The notes beneath the pieces are model-generated. The model was not told the origin of the DNA, ran no database searches, and saw only the letters and a program-made list of their open reading frames with translations. Made by a program: the position numbers and the translations under genes. Below, in pieces: positions 16,453 to 24,466 of a stretch of 41,540 nt of DNA. Source of the DNA: Pseudodesulfovibrio alkaliphilus (GTDB lineage Bacteria; Desulfobacterota; Desulfovibrionia; Desulfovibrionales; Desulfovibrionaceae); assembly GCF_009729555.1 (NCBI RefSeq), contig NZ_WODC01000012.1, positions 1 to 41,540 of the forward strand. The letters run 5' to 3'. Each line of letters begins with the position of its first letter. Position 1 is the stretch's first letter.

Positions 16453-16806
16453 CTACTCGTCGTCGATCTCAATGGAGTCGATGAGCATTTCCTTGCCTTG
16501 CAGCACGGTGTGGCCAAGCAGCGCCTCGCACTTGGGGCAGGGCATGCACCGTGAATGGTCGGGGCTGAATTCCTCGCCGCATTCGCCGCAGGCCACCCGG
16601 ATGGGCACCTCGATCACTTCGAGTCTGGAGCCGTCGAACTCGCCGCCGGGCGTGAGCGCGTCCCAGGCAAAGACGAGGGACTCGGTGACCACTCCGGCCA
16701 GGGCGCCGTTTTTGATCACCACCTTCTTGAGCCGGTGGCCGTCATGCTTGATCATCTCTTCGCGCAGGATGCCGAGGATGGATTCGACGATGGACATTTC
16801 ATGCAT
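16453..16806 (-). CDS. hypA: Hydrogenase nickel metallochaperone HypA
   Basis: This gene encodes 117 residues, the usual size. The N-terminal MHEMS supplies His2, the conserved nickel ligand. Zinc-site Cys residues are C73 and C76 (CGEC) and C90 and C93 (CPKC), with C87 just before. HypA passes nickel to NiFe-hydrogenase precursors together with HypB. The ATG at 16806 is fixed by the need for His at position 2. A much longer open frame extends upstream antisense to the sensor kinase but is not real. It is divergent from the kinase across a 204-bp intergenic region with repeated TTGCGCA motifs. Confidence 0.97.
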   Translation of the reverse strand: MHEMSIVESILGILREEMIKHDGHRLKKVVIKNGALAGVVTESLVFAWDALTPGGEFDGSRLEVIEVPIRVACGECGEEFSPDHSRCMPCPKCEALLGHTVLQGKEMLIDSIEIDDE

Positions 16807-16893
16807 GGAGAGATCGCTTACCCCATAAATACGATAGGAGCAAGAGGCCAGGAACATCTTGATCAAACATGACTTTTCCGGGAGGAAATGGCT

Positions 16894-16968
16894 GGTTGCG
16901 CAAAGGGCCCTCCTGTGCGGACATTGCGCACCCCCTGAAAACAGGCTAGGCTGACACAATGCGCAACC
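16894..16968. promoter_or_regulatory. TTGCGCA repeats between hypA and the sensor kinase
   Basis: TTGCGCA occurs at 16896-16902 and 16924-16930, and its inverse TGCGCAA at 16960-16966. The outer pair extends to GGTTGCGCA/TGCGCAACC. Such spaced repeats in a divergent promoter region look like operator half-sites. The binding protein is unknown. Confidence 0.4.
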
Positions 16969-17010
16969 GGCCGGAAGCGCTGCCCATCCCCAAATCCTGC
17001 GTGAGGCACC

Positions 17011-18900
17011 ATGCGGCTCAGACGGATCACCTTCATTTCCATCGCCATCGTGACCCTGGTGTTTCTCGCCATTGAGGCGTGGGTCGCCAACTCGGTGGTC
17101 AAGGACGGGTTCGACTCCCTGGAGCGCGGTTTGGCCGCAGCCGAGGCCAGACGGGTCAGAAACGGCGTTCTGCGCGAGATCCAGGCCCTGGACTCCTTTG
17201 TCTGGGACTGGGCGTCCTGGGACGACACCTATCACTTCGCCAGCAACGGCAATCCCGAGTATATCGAATCCAATCTGCCCGCCGAGACCTTCAGCAATCA
17301 GGCCCTGTGCGCGGTGGTGATCACCGATGCGCAGGGGAGGATCGTTTTCGGTCGCGCCCTTGACCAGGACGGGAGGGATGACGGTGCGCTCCTGGCTGAT
17401 CTGGTGGCGGCGATACATCAATCCGATCTGCCCGCCGCCTCGCCCGGCGTGGAGGAGACAGGGCGCGGCGGCCTGCTGCTTCGGCCCGAGGGGGCCGTGT
17501 TCTTCGTTCGCCGCGAAATCCTCGACTCCCAGGGAGGCGGTCCTTCCACAGGACAGATGCTCATGGCCAGGAGGCTCGGTGACGCCGTGCGGCAGGCCCT
17601 CTCCCAAAGGCTTGAGTTGGAGGTGGTGTTTCATCCCCTGGAGGGCGGCCGCCTTGCGCCGGACATGGACGGCGCACTGGCCGCGGGGCTGTTGTCGGAC
17701 GAGGGGACAGCTGTGCTGCCCCGCGATGCCGGGATCATGGACGCCTACGCCCTGGTGCGGGACATCCAGGGCCTCCCCGGACTGGTGGTCCAGGCCGTGT
17801 GCGACCGAGCCATTTCCAAGAAGGGCCGGGAGGTGGCTCACCTCAATTTCATGATCCTGGCCTCGGCGCTGGTCGCCTTTGGCCTGCTGGTGTTCTATTT
17901 GTTGCGGCGCAAGGTGCTCTCGCGGGTGGAAAGTCTCAATAGCCAAGTCCGTGCGTTGGATATGACCGGCGCGGGCGGGGTCCACATCGACGGGCGCGAC
18001 GAGATCGCCGAGTTGGCCAGGGACATCAACGCCATGCTGGCCCAGATAGTCGAGAGCAGGCAGGCGCTGCAAGCGGCCCACGACGACCTGGAGCGGCGCG
18101 TGGCCGAGCGCACCACCGAGCTTGAGGAGGCCAACCGGGAACTGAAGTGGCTCGATCAGGCCAAGTCGCACTTTCTTTCCTCCACGTCTCATGAGCTGCG
18201 TACTCCGCTCACCTCCATACTCGGCTTCGTCAAGCTCATGGAGCGGACCTTCCGGGAGTCTTTCGGGCCGAGCCTTGAGGCATGCGACCAGCCGTCGGAA
18301 CGCATCGCCAAGCACCTCCAGAATTTTCGGATCGTCAGGACCGAGGCTGAACGGTTGAGCCGCCTGATCAACGATCTGCTCGACTTCAGCAAGATCACGG
18401 CGGGACGCATGGACTGGCAGGAGTGCGACGTACGCACAGACGAACTGGTGCGCGACGCCGTGGCCGCCATCTCGGGCCAACTGGCAGGGAATCCGAACCT
18501 TGAACTGGTGGCGGATGCGCCTGCGGGCCTGCCCGTGCTGCACGTCAGCCGCGATCGGATTCTCCAGGTACTGATCAATCTCCTTGGTAACGCCGTCAAG
18601 CACACCGAAGCCGGACACATCCGGGTTTCCGCCCGGACAACGGGAGATGGCGTGGAATTTTCGGTGGAGGACACGGGCATCGGCATCCATCCCGATGACC
18701 GGGAGCGTATCTTCGAGGTCTTCTTCCAGTCCTCCCGCGCCCAGGCGCCGTCCTCGCGGCCCGTGGGCACCGGCCTGGGGCTGGCCATCTGCAAGGAGAT
18801 CGCCGAGCATTATGGCGGCTCCATCCGGGTTGAGTCCGAACCCGGCCGGGGCAGCGTCTTCACCTTTTCTCTGCCTGGTTCCCTGGTGGTGGCATCGTGA
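17011..18900 (+). CDS. CHASE4-HAMP sensor histidine kinase
   Basis: This gene encodes 629 residues. TM1 lies at about 7-29 and TM2 at about 281-301, enclosing a periplasmic CHASE4-like domain (about 30-275, with the typical 'DSFVWDWASWDDTYHF' motif). A HAMP segment and coiled coil follow (about 302-380). HisKA carries the phospho-acceptor H394 in STSHELRTP. The HATPase domain has the N box NLLGNAVKH, G1 DTGIGI and G2 GTGLGLAICKEI. No receiver domain is fused and no response regulator gene is adjacent, so it is an orphan whose partner lies elsewhere. The ligand is unknown. GAGG lies just before the ATG. Confidence 0.93.
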   Translation: MRLRRITFISIAIVTLVFLAIEAWVANSVVKDGFDSLERGLAAAEARRVRNGVLREIQALDSFVWDWASWDDTYHFASNGNPEYIESNLPAETFSNQALCAVVITDAQGRIVFGRALDQDGRDDGALLADLVAAIHQSDLPAASPGVEETGRGGLLLRPEGAVFFVRREILDSQGGGPSTGQMLMARRLGDAVRQALSQRLELEVVFHPLEGGRLAPDMDGALAAGLLSDEGTAVLPRDAGIMDAYALVRDIQGLPGLVVQAVCDRAISKKGREVAHLNFMILASALVAFGLLVFYLLRRKVLSRVESLNSQVRALDMTGAGGVHIDGRDEIAELARDINAMLAQIVESRQALQAAHDDLERRVAERTTELEEANRELKWLDQAKSHFLSSTSHELRTPLTSILGFVKLMERTFRESFGPSLEACDQPSERIAKHLQNFRIVRTEAERLSRLINDLLDFSKITAGRMDWQECDVRTDELVRDAVAAISGQLAGNPNLELVADAPAGLPVLHVSRDRILQVLINLLGNAVKHTEAGHIRVSARTTGDGVEFSVEDTGIGIHPDDRERIFEVFFQSSRAQAPSSRPVGTGLGLAICKEIAEHYGGSIRVESEPGRGSVFTFSLPGSLVVAS

Positions 18901-18908
18901 GGCCGGTC

Positions 18909-18937
18909 TTGACACCGGGCGCAATCCGCGCTTTGCT
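18909..18937 (+). promoter_or_regulatory. Promoter of the ribB transcript
   Basis: TTGACA (18909-18914), a 17-nt spacer and TTTGCT (18932-18937) place a start site near 18944, immediately before the FMN riboswitch. The -35 box is perfect and the -10 weak. Confidence 0.6.
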
Positions 18938-18947
18938 GGCAGGGCTT

Positions 18948-19090
18948 GTTCTCAGGGCGGGGTGAAAGTCCCCACCGGCGGTGATCCGGCCTTGACCGGA
19001 AAGCCCGCGAGCGCTCCTCCGGGTGGAGGAGGTCAGCAGACCCGGTGCGACTCCGGGGCCGACGGTGACAGTCCGGATGAAAGAGAATGA
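18948..19090 (+). ncRNA. FMN riboswitch (RFN element)
   Basis: The conserved RFN blocks are present in order: TTCTCAGGGCGGGGTGAAAG, the CCCCACCGGCGGT segment, AGCCCGCGAGCGC, a variable hairpin, GGTCAGCAGACCCGGTG, CCGACGGTGACAGTCCGGAT and GAAAGAGAA. It binds FMN and lowers expression of the downstream gene. The following 120 nt contain alternative GAAACC/GGTTTC hairpins but no clear U-tract, so the off-switch may act on translation or Rho access rather than by an intrinsic terminator. Confidence 0.97.
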
Positions 19091-19210
19091 GGCAGCCCGC
19101 AGCGAAACCCGGAACACGGTTTCGGTTTCGCGTCTGCCCCTGCGTGTCCGCGTGGGGGGCTGTCTATCCATGCGCCCTGATTCACCTCGACTCTTGCAAG
19201 GAGTTGCCCG

Positions 19211-19864
19211 ATGAATCAGTCCCTGCTTGCCCGGTTCGGCTCGCCTGCCGAACGCGTCGAAAACGCCCTGGCCGCCTTGCGCGACGGCCGAGGCATCCTG
19301 GTCGTTGATAATGAAGACCGGGAGAATGAAGGCGATCTCATCTTCGCCGCCCAGACCCTGACCGAGGCACAGATGGCCCTGCTCATCCGCGAATGCAGCG
19401 GCATTGTCTGCCTGTGCCTGACCGAAGGAAAGGTCCGCGACCTGAACTTACCCATGATGGTGGAAAAAAACGGCAGCCGCCACCAGACCGCCTTCACGGT
19501 GTCCATCGAGGCCGCGCGCGGCGTGACCACCGGGGTCTCGGCCTCGGACCGTACGACCACGATCCGGGCCGCGGTGGCCGACGGGGCGGTGCCGTCCGAC
19601 CTGGTCAGCCCCGGCCACGTCTTCCCGCTGCGCGCCCGGCCCGGCGGGGTGCTGGAGCGGGCCGGCCATACCGAAGCCACCGTGGACCTGACAAGGCTGG
19701 CCGGGCTCGCCCCCTGCGGCGTGCTCTGCGAGTTGACCAATGCTGACGGCACCATGGCCCGCCTGCCAGAGGTCGTGTCTTTTGCCGACCGCCACGGTTT
19801 CCCTGTCTGCGCCGTGGACGACATCGTCGCCTACCGCCGCGCCCGGGAGCAGGCAGCCGCCTGA
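19211..19864 (+). CDS. ribB: 3,4-dihydroxy-2-butanone 4-phosphate synthase
   Basis: This gene encodes 217 residues, the monofunctional form with no GTP cyclohydrolase II domain. It converts ribulose 5-phosphate to dihydroxybutanone phosphate plus formate for riboflavin synthesis. Seen motifs are the acidic metal loop [43 protein letters not shown] and [19 protein letters not shown] precedes the ATG by about 7 nt. It is controlled by the FMN riboswitch directly upstream and seems to be a single-gene unit; the other rib genes are elsewhere. Confidence 0.97.
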   Translation: MNQSLLARFGSPAERVENALAALRDGRGILVVDNEDRENEGDLIFAAQTLTEAQMALLIRECSGIVCLCLTEGKVRDLNLPMMVEKNGSRHQTAFTVSIEAARGVTTGVSASDRTTTIRAAVADGAVPSDLVSPGHVFPLRARPGGVLERAGHTEATVDLTRLAGLAPCGVLCELTNADGTMARLPEVVSFADRHGFPVCAVDDIVAYRRAREQAAA

Positions 19865-19892
19865 CGGCGCACTATCCGGCCATGAACGTGAA

Positions 19893-19993
19893 GCGGGCCG
19901 CCCATCCTGTGAGGATGGGCGGCCCGCATGATTGTGGTCGCGAAGTCGGTTCAGGCCAGCACGAGTCGGTAGAGCATTCTCTCGCAACAGAAG
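19893..19993. repeat. Direct repeat, copy A (100 bp, with strong hairpin)
   Basis: This segment matches 20693-20793 with only a handful of differences, at an offset of exactly 800 bp. It starts with a 15-bp stem (GCGGGCCGCCCATCC, 19893-19907, with 19913-19927). It then contains, on the minus strand, the last codons of a gene like the 47-residue protein at 20751-20894 (CERMLYRLVLA and stop). Copy A is thus a truncated remnant of the copy B gene tail plus its downstream hairpin. Confidence 0.85.
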
Positions 19994-20075
19994 CGCAAGA
20001 GTGGTCGTGAGCAAGAAATGCGCGGAGGCCTCAAAGGCAGATTTCGTCTTGGGTGTCGTTTCTGCCCGTTGTATG

Positions 20076-20357
20076 CTATTTTTTTATTCCGGAAAAAATC
20101 AATTCAGTTGTTTTTAGCGTGCCAGCGTAGGCGTTCGATAATAGGATAAATGACAACAATTTTCCAAGTGTGTCAAGGTTGGATAAATCTGTTAATGTGT
20201 AGACTAAACAAAGCATTGTTGTTGAAAAAACAAGCATGAAAGTTAAGTTTGTTGCTTTTTTCATTCTCTCTGTTTTTTTAAGATGCAGTAAAAGGGAAAG
20301 GGCAAATGATAAAGCAACAAATGCAAACGCAACAAAATTGAAATACACCGTCAACAT
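20076..20357 (-). CDS. AT-rich small membrane protein (93 aa)
   Basis: The product has about three hydrophobic stretches: FNFVAFAFVALSFALSLLL (about 6-24), LTFMLVFSTTMLCLVYTL (about 38-55) and a weaker one near LGKLLSFILLS. It is probably an inner-membrane protein. I recognise no family. Base composition is far lower in GC than its neighbours, suggesting foreign origin. Expression is supported by AAGGAGGAG before the ATG and a promoter with perfect TTGACA at 20416-20421. It lies between the two copies of the 100-bp direct repeat. Confidence 0.7.
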   Translation of the reverse strand: MLTVYFNFVAFAFVALSFALSLLLHLKKTERMKKATNLTFMLVFSTTMLCLVYTLTDLSNLDTLGKLLSFILLSNAYAGTLKTTELIFSGIKK

Positions 20358-20392
20358 GTAGCTCCTCCTTTTCCTTGTGCGGGAATGACGAC

Positions 20393-20421
20393 TAACTATT
20401 CGCGTATATCTGCGCTGTCAA
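20393..20421 (-). promoter_or_regulatory. Promoter of the small membrane protein gene
   Basis: On the minus strand TTGACA (20416-20421), a 17-nt spacer and TAGTTA (20393-20398) precede the gene by about 35 nt. Confidence 0.75.
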
Positions 20422-20692
20422 GCGTTGAGCCTTAGTCTGTTTTGATAAAGCTCCCTAAACGCGAGGGGTGTGCTTTGCGGTAAAGACATGAGCGACCTCT
20501 GCGTATCCCCTTTTCCCGAACGCGCCTTGCACTCCGTAACCGATTCGAGACGTACTGGCTGCCGTGGTCGTGGCGCATCCCTTGGTGTATGGGCCCAGGG
20601 GCATCGAAAAGCTTGCCTGCCTAGCCGGATGGATGCAAAGCATTTCAGCGAATAATGGCTGATCGCGAAGAAGATATCGCCGCCAACGCAAC
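20422..20692. other. Gene-poor stretch between repeat copies
   Basis: No convincing gene is seen. A minus-strand frame ends TPLAFRELYQNRLRLNA and stop near 20418, which may be the tail of a lost gene. It has no good start or ribosome-binding site. The composition is intermediate between the AT-rich gene and the GC-rich core. Confidence 0.4.
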
Positions 20693-20793
20693 GCGGGCCG
20701 CCCATCCCGTGAGGATGGGCGGCCCGCATGATTCGGGTCGCGAAGCGGGATCAGGCCAGCACGAGCCGGTAGAGCATTCTCTCGTAACAGGAG
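20693..20793. repeat. Direct repeat, copy B (100 bp, with strong hairpin)
   Basis: This is the parent-like copy of the repeat at 19893. It comprises the hairpin (20693-20727), which lies 24 nt past the stop of the 47-residue gene and may end its transcript, and the last part of that intact gene. Confidence 0.85.
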
Positions 20794-20894
20794 CACACGG
20801 CGCGGGCCTGGGCGTGGCCCACGCCCAGGCAGCGCAGACGACAGTAGACATGGAGCGGATTGAATTTGTGTTGCAGGTGTGCTCGCAGAGACAT
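20751..20894 (-). CDS. Small conserved-type protein (47 aa)
   Basis: The sequence MSLRAHLQHKFNPLHVYCRL begins a short basic protein ending YERMLYRLVLA. I recall similar 'KLNPLHVYCRLR' mini-proteins as uncharacterised in Desulfovibrio, but no function. The start at 20894 has AAGGAAGG 6 nt upstream. The 3' end is duplicated 800 bp away at 19941-19990, where only the tail survives. Cys residues (C18, C24 and two in CSCY) could bind metal, which is speculation. Confidence 0.65.
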   Translation of the reverse strand: MSLRAHLQHKFNPLHVYCRLRCLGVGHAQARAVCSCYERMLYRLVLA

Positions 20895-21075
20895 GGTTGA
20901 CCTTCCTTGCTTGCCGCTCTTATCGGCAGGTACCGGGCAGAGGATTAGCCGGGGCCACAAAAAAACCGGGGCGCAACGCGCTGTTCGTCCTGGCGATCCG
21001 TTTTCGCATATTCCATTGGAGTGGTCAGGTCAACCTTTCAGATCGGGCTTCCAGATCGGGCTGCCGGGTCGGGCG

Positions 21076-22026
21076 TCAAACGGGAGCGGACACGGCCCAG
21101 ACATGAAACCCCCGGTCGCCCTTGTGGGCCACGCCCACGGCCCCCTTGTGCAGGTAGAGGCACATGGCCCAGTCGCGCTCAAAGGCGCTGCTGGTGGACG
21201 ACCAGTACGCCTCGGAAGGACGGTCAAAGGGGTGTCCGGCGGGCAGGGCCGGGGAATGGCGCGAGGCGTCCACCAGGGATTCCAGTTCGCGGATGGTCGG
21301 CAGACGCCACTGGACGATGTCGCCGACCTTGTCGCGGTTCAGCCGGGCAAGGGCCGCAAGGGCGGTTGTCCAGTCCGTGGGGCCGTTTGCCAGATCGGCG
21401 CTGGCGGTCCAGGTCAGTCCCGTGAGCGCGTCGCGCACCACAGAGCCTTGCCGGGCAAGGCGAGGCTCGGGCCAGGGGACGTTGACCGTGTCGCCCGCCC
21501 CGGTTTTTGGCAGGGCTTGGCTTGCGCCGCGGACGGGCCAGACCATTTCGTAGCCGGTGCGGCTGCCCCAGAACATGCGCCCGCCCGAGAGCTGGACATG
21601 CCACGCCTGAGACGGGTGCATGGCCGAGGGCGTCGCGGACCAGTACCAGCCGTCGAAGACGTTGATGAAGGGGTGGCCTGCGGACAGTGCCGGGTTGGCT
21701 TGATCGAAGCAGACAAGGCTGAAGAGTTCACGTCGATCGGGCATGCGCCAGTCCCGATGTCCGGCGTGGCCGCGTCGGTTCATGGCCCCGATGAAGTCGT
21801 GGCCTTCCTGCCAGGAGAGGGGGAAACCCGGCGCATTGGCATCGCGCAGCCAGGTCAGGCCGGTCAAGGTGTCCGTGGCCGTGTCCTGGTTGGCCGTGAA
21901 TCGCTCCGGTCCTGGGGCGCGGCGGGCGAAGAATTCGGCGTCCTGTCCGGTGCCGCGGCACGGAATGGTCGCGCCCGTGGCGTCAGCGCAGAAGGTTTGT
22001 CCGGTGGGCAGGGGCGGGCAGATCAT
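21076..22026 (-). CDS. Tandem DUF1566 (Lcl C-terminal-like) protein
   Basis: This gene encodes 316 residues with two DUF1566 repeats. Each has the signature 'TGLTW', 'RLPT/RMPD-R-EL-SL', and 'YWS-T' plus a closing W/V strand: repeat 1 at about 50-165 (DTLTGLTWLRDANA, DWRMPDRRELFSL, GWYWSATPS) and repeat 2 at about 195-316 (DALTGLTWTASADLA, QWRLPTIRELESL, AYWSSTSSAF). The fold is related to C-type-lectin/FGE-like domains, often in surface proteins, but no signal peptide is evident here. Its ATG lies 9 nt downstream of the MFS gene stop, with CAGGAG upstream, so it ends the rplU-obg-proB-MFS run. Its role is unknown. Confidence 0.8.
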   Translation of the reverse strand: MICPPLPTGQTFCADATGATIPCRGTGQDAEFFARRAPGPERFTANQDTATDTLTGLTWLRDANAPGFPLSWQEGHDFIGAMNRRGHAGHRDWRMPDRRELFSLVCFDQANPALSAGHPFINVFDGWYWSATPSAMHPSQAWHVQLSGGRMFWGSRTGYEMVWPVRGASQALPKTGAGDTVNVPWPEPRLARQGSVVRDALTGLTWTASADLANGPTDWTTALAALARLNRDKVGDIVQWRLPTIRELESLVDASRHSPALPAGHPFDRPSEAYWSSTSSAFERDWAMCLYLHKGAVGVAHKGDRGFHVWAVSAPV

Positions 22027-22035
22027 GCCCTGATG

Positions 22036-23193
22036 CTACTCCTGAACCCAGAAAATCGCCAGGAACAGAATGACGGCCGCGCAAGCCAGCCCCCCGGCGA
22101 ACACCCCGGCCATGCCGAAAAGGGCGTAGAGTCCGCCCATGACAAGGGGGGCCAGGGTCTGGGCCAGCCGAAGCAGCAGGCCGTTGGCGGCCATGAACGC
22201 GCCGCGTTGCTCCATGGGCGCGATGGTGGCCAGCATGGTCATGACCGTGGGGATGTTCAGGCCCTGGGCCAGACCGAAACAGACCACAGGCGGAAGGACA
22301 TGCCACAGGCCCGGTGCGCTGGGGGTCAGGATCATGGACAGGGCGTAGAGCACGGCCGAGGCCATGAGCAGTCTGCGCTGGCCGAACCGCTCCGCCAGCG
22401 GGCCGAGCAGGAACGAGGCTATGCCGGAAAAGCCCGAGGCCACCAGAAAGACCATCCCGATGGTCATGGCCGTGGCCTGATGGGATTGGTGCAGAAGCAC
22501 CGGCAGATAGGTGACGATGGGCCCGTAAAGGACCATGAAGGTCATCAGGGTGGTGGCGAACAGGGCGAGCACCTGCCGGGTGCGGATGCGCTCCCAGGCC
22601 CCGGCAAGATAGTCCCGAAAGCTGCCACCGCTCCTGGGTTCGGGGGCGTCGAGATGGCGCAGGACCACCAGCCCGAGAGGAATGGCCAGCAGGGGCAGGA
22701 TGAAGGGATACTGCCAGCCGAGCATGGCCAGCGCACCGCCCAGGGCCGGGAAGCCCGCCGTGCCCATGGAGAGGACCGAGGCGTTGTAACCCATGGCGCG
22801 TCCCCGCTCCGGTCCCTGATACAGGTCGCCGATGATGGTGCCGTAGAGCACCCCAAGGGGGGCTGCGCCAATGCCCTGGAGCAGACGCAGCATCAGCAAC
22901 TGTTCGATGTTCCTGGCGAAGAAGCAGGCAAAGCCGAAGATGCCGAAAAGAAAGAGTGAGGGCACCAGCACGGCCTTGCGCCCCAGCCTGTCGGCCAGGA
23001 TGCCCACCAGGGGAGCCAGGAGCGCTCCGGGCAGGGTGAAGGCGGCGATGACCAGCCCGATGCGGGATGGGGTGATGTCCAGTCCGGTGATCATGTCCGG
23101 CAGGGCCGGAATGATGCTTGAGACACCCAGGATCGCCATCAGCGTGACGCCGAAAACGAGCTGGAGGTTCTTGTCGAGATAGAGGCGTCGCAA
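22036..23193 (-). CDS. Major facilitator superfamily transporter
   Basis: This gene encodes 385 residues and twelve predicted membrane helices. The loop 2-3 signature GILADRLGRKAVL and the helix 4-5 region 'LRLLQGIGAAPLGVLYGTIIGDL' place it in the drug:H+ antiporter (DHA1) side of the MFS. The second-half loop reads LGPLAERFGQRRLL. The substrate cannot be told. The start is taken as TTG at 23193 (LRRLYLDKN), 11 nt after proB; no better ATG precedes the first helix. It is followed directly by the DUF1566 gene. Confidence 0.9.
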   Translation of the reverse strand: MRRLYLDKNLQLVFGVTLMAILGVSSIIPALPDMITGLDITPSRIGLVIAAFTLPGALLAPLVGILADRLGRKAVLVPSLFLFGIFGFACFFARNIEQLLMLRLLQGIGAAPLGVLYGTIIGDLYQGPERGRAMGYNASVLSMGTAGFPALGGALAMLGWQYPFILPLLAIPLGLVVLRHLDAPEPRSGGSFRDYLAGAWERIRTRQVLALFATTLMTFMVLYGPIVTYLPVLLHQSHQATAMTIGMVFLVASGFSGIASFLLGPLAERFGQRRLLMASAVLYALSMILTPSAPGLWHVLPPVVCFGLAQGLNIPTVMTMLATIAPMEQRGAFMAANGLLLRLAQTLAPLVMGGLYALFGMAGVFAGGLACAAVILFLAIFWVQE

Positions 23194-23204
23194 AACGGTC
23201 CTGG

Positions 23205-24368
23205 TCAGATGGCGGCGTCGAGCAGCATGTTGTCGCGATGCACGGCCTCGTCAAAGGTGACGGGACCGATGGTTTTGGCCAATTGGTCCGTGCGCAGTCC
23301 CTTGATCCTGTCCAGTTCGGTCGAGGAAAAATTGGTCAGTCCCACGCCCAGGCGGTCGCCGTCCAGGTTCTCGATGAACACCAGCGCCCCGCGCTCGAAG
23401 CACCCCTGTACCGAGCGGATGCCGATGGGCAACAGGGACTTGCCCTTGGTCGCCAGGGCGTTGGCGGCGCCCTTGTCCACCACGATGGCCCCGGAAGGGT
23501 CGTCGTGGTAGGCGAGCCAGAATTTCTTGCTGGAGACTGCCCGGTCCTCGGGCAGGACCAGGGTGCCGCGTTCCTCGCCGTCGAGCACGGCCGCAAGGTC
23601 GAATTCGCCCCGGCCCGAAACGATGACAGTGGGCACGCCCAGCTGGGCCGCCCGACGGGCCGCCCTCAGCTTGGAATACATGCCGCCGGTTCCCACGCTG
23701 GTCTTGCCGTCGCACATGGCCTCTATGTCCAGTGCGGCGATGGTTTCGATGCAGGGCATGGGCCGGGCGTCCGGGTTGGTCTCTGGGTTCTTGTCGAAGA
23801 CGCCGTCCGCGCTGGTCAGGTTGATGAACAGGTCAGCGCCGATCAGCCCGAGACACATGGCTCCGAGGGTGTCGTTGTCGCCGAACTCCAGTTCCTTGAC
23901 CGAGACAGTGTCGTTTTCGTTGACGATGGGGACCACGCCCCATTCCAGGAGACGTTCCATGGTGTTGCGGGCATTGAGGAAGCGCTCTCGGTTTTTCAGT
24001 CCGCTGCGGGTCAGCAGCACCTGGGCCGTGATCTTGCCGTGGGCGGCAAACGCTTCGTCATAGTCGTGCATCAGGCGGCCCTGCCCGATGGCCGAGGCGG
24101 CCTGGCGCGAGGGCAGGTCGGCAAAGGTCTTGCCGTTTTTCCTGGCGGTGCGTTCGCGGATACGCTGGCGACCCGCGGCCACCGCCCCTGACGAGACCAG
24201 GACCACGTCGAGCCCTCGGTTGCCCAGGCCGGAGATTTGCGCGGCCAGGCGGTGGAGGGCTGTTGCGTTGAGTCCGTCGCCGGTAGTCAGCACGGCGCTG
24301 CCCACCTTGATGACCACCCGCCTGACATGGGCGAGCAGGGCTTTTCTATCCACGGGTGTCTGTGTCAT
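23205..24368 (-). CDS. proB: Glutamate 5-kinase with PUA domain
   Basis: This gene encodes 387 residues. It phosphorylates glutamate, the first step of proline synthesis. The amino-acid kinase domain shows VVIKVGSAVL, VLVSSGAVAAGR, PIVNENDTVS, FGDNDTLGAMCLGLIGADL and GTGGMYSKLRAARRA. A C-terminal PUA domain follows (about 285-370, with AIVVDKGAANALATKGKSLLPIGI). The ATG at 24368 (MTQTPVDRKALL) was chosen because the longer frame overlaps the end of obgE. The cluster rplU-rpmA-obgE-proB is a common bacterial arrangement. Confidence 0.96.
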   Translation of the reverse strand: MTQTPVDRKALLAHVRRVVIKVGSAVLTTGDGLNATALHRLAAQISGLGNRGLDVVLVSSGAVAAGRQRIRERTARKNGKTFADLPSRQAASAIGQGRLMHDYDEAFAAHGKITAQVLLTRSGLKNRERFLNARNTMERLLEWGVVPIVNENDTVSVKELEFGDNDTLGAMCLGLIGADLFINLTSADGVFDKNPETNPDARPMPCIETIAALDIEAMCDGKTSVGTGGMYSKLRAARRAAQLGVPTVIVSGRGEFDLAAVLDGEERGTLVLPEDRAVSSKKFWLAYHDDPSGAIVVDKGAANALATKGKSLLPIGIRSVQGCFERGALVFIENLDGDRLGVGLTNFSSTELDRIKGLRTDQLAKTIGPVTFDEAVHRDNMLLDAAI

Positions 24369-24466
24369 GGGGCGCACGGTACAGCATCTCCCGGCCGGGT
24401 GGCAAGGGGCGAGGGCAACGAGGCCGAAGCCGCCGTGCGGGCGGAGGCCGAAGCCGGGCCTCCCGT

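Noticed and set aside
16855-16870. FNR/CRP-like box (TTTGATCAAG) before hypA
   Set aside because: Only one half of the palindrome is present and the spacing is wrong.
16453-18924. An 823-codon minus-strand frame ending in HypA
   Set aside because: Its first 700 codons are antisense to the sensor kinase. Only the last 117 residues, starting at MHEMS, form HypA.
19893-19927. Hairpin as a simple intrinsic terminator of ribB
   Set aside because: The stem is strong but neither strand shows a U-tract, and the same hairpin is found 800 bp away next to the 47-residue gene, so it belongs to the repeat.
20860-22959. A 699-codon open frame on the plus strand
   Set aside because: It runs antisense to the DUF1566 and MFS genes, has low-complexity Gly/Arg/Gln composition and no ribosome-binding site. 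It is a GC-rich shadow.
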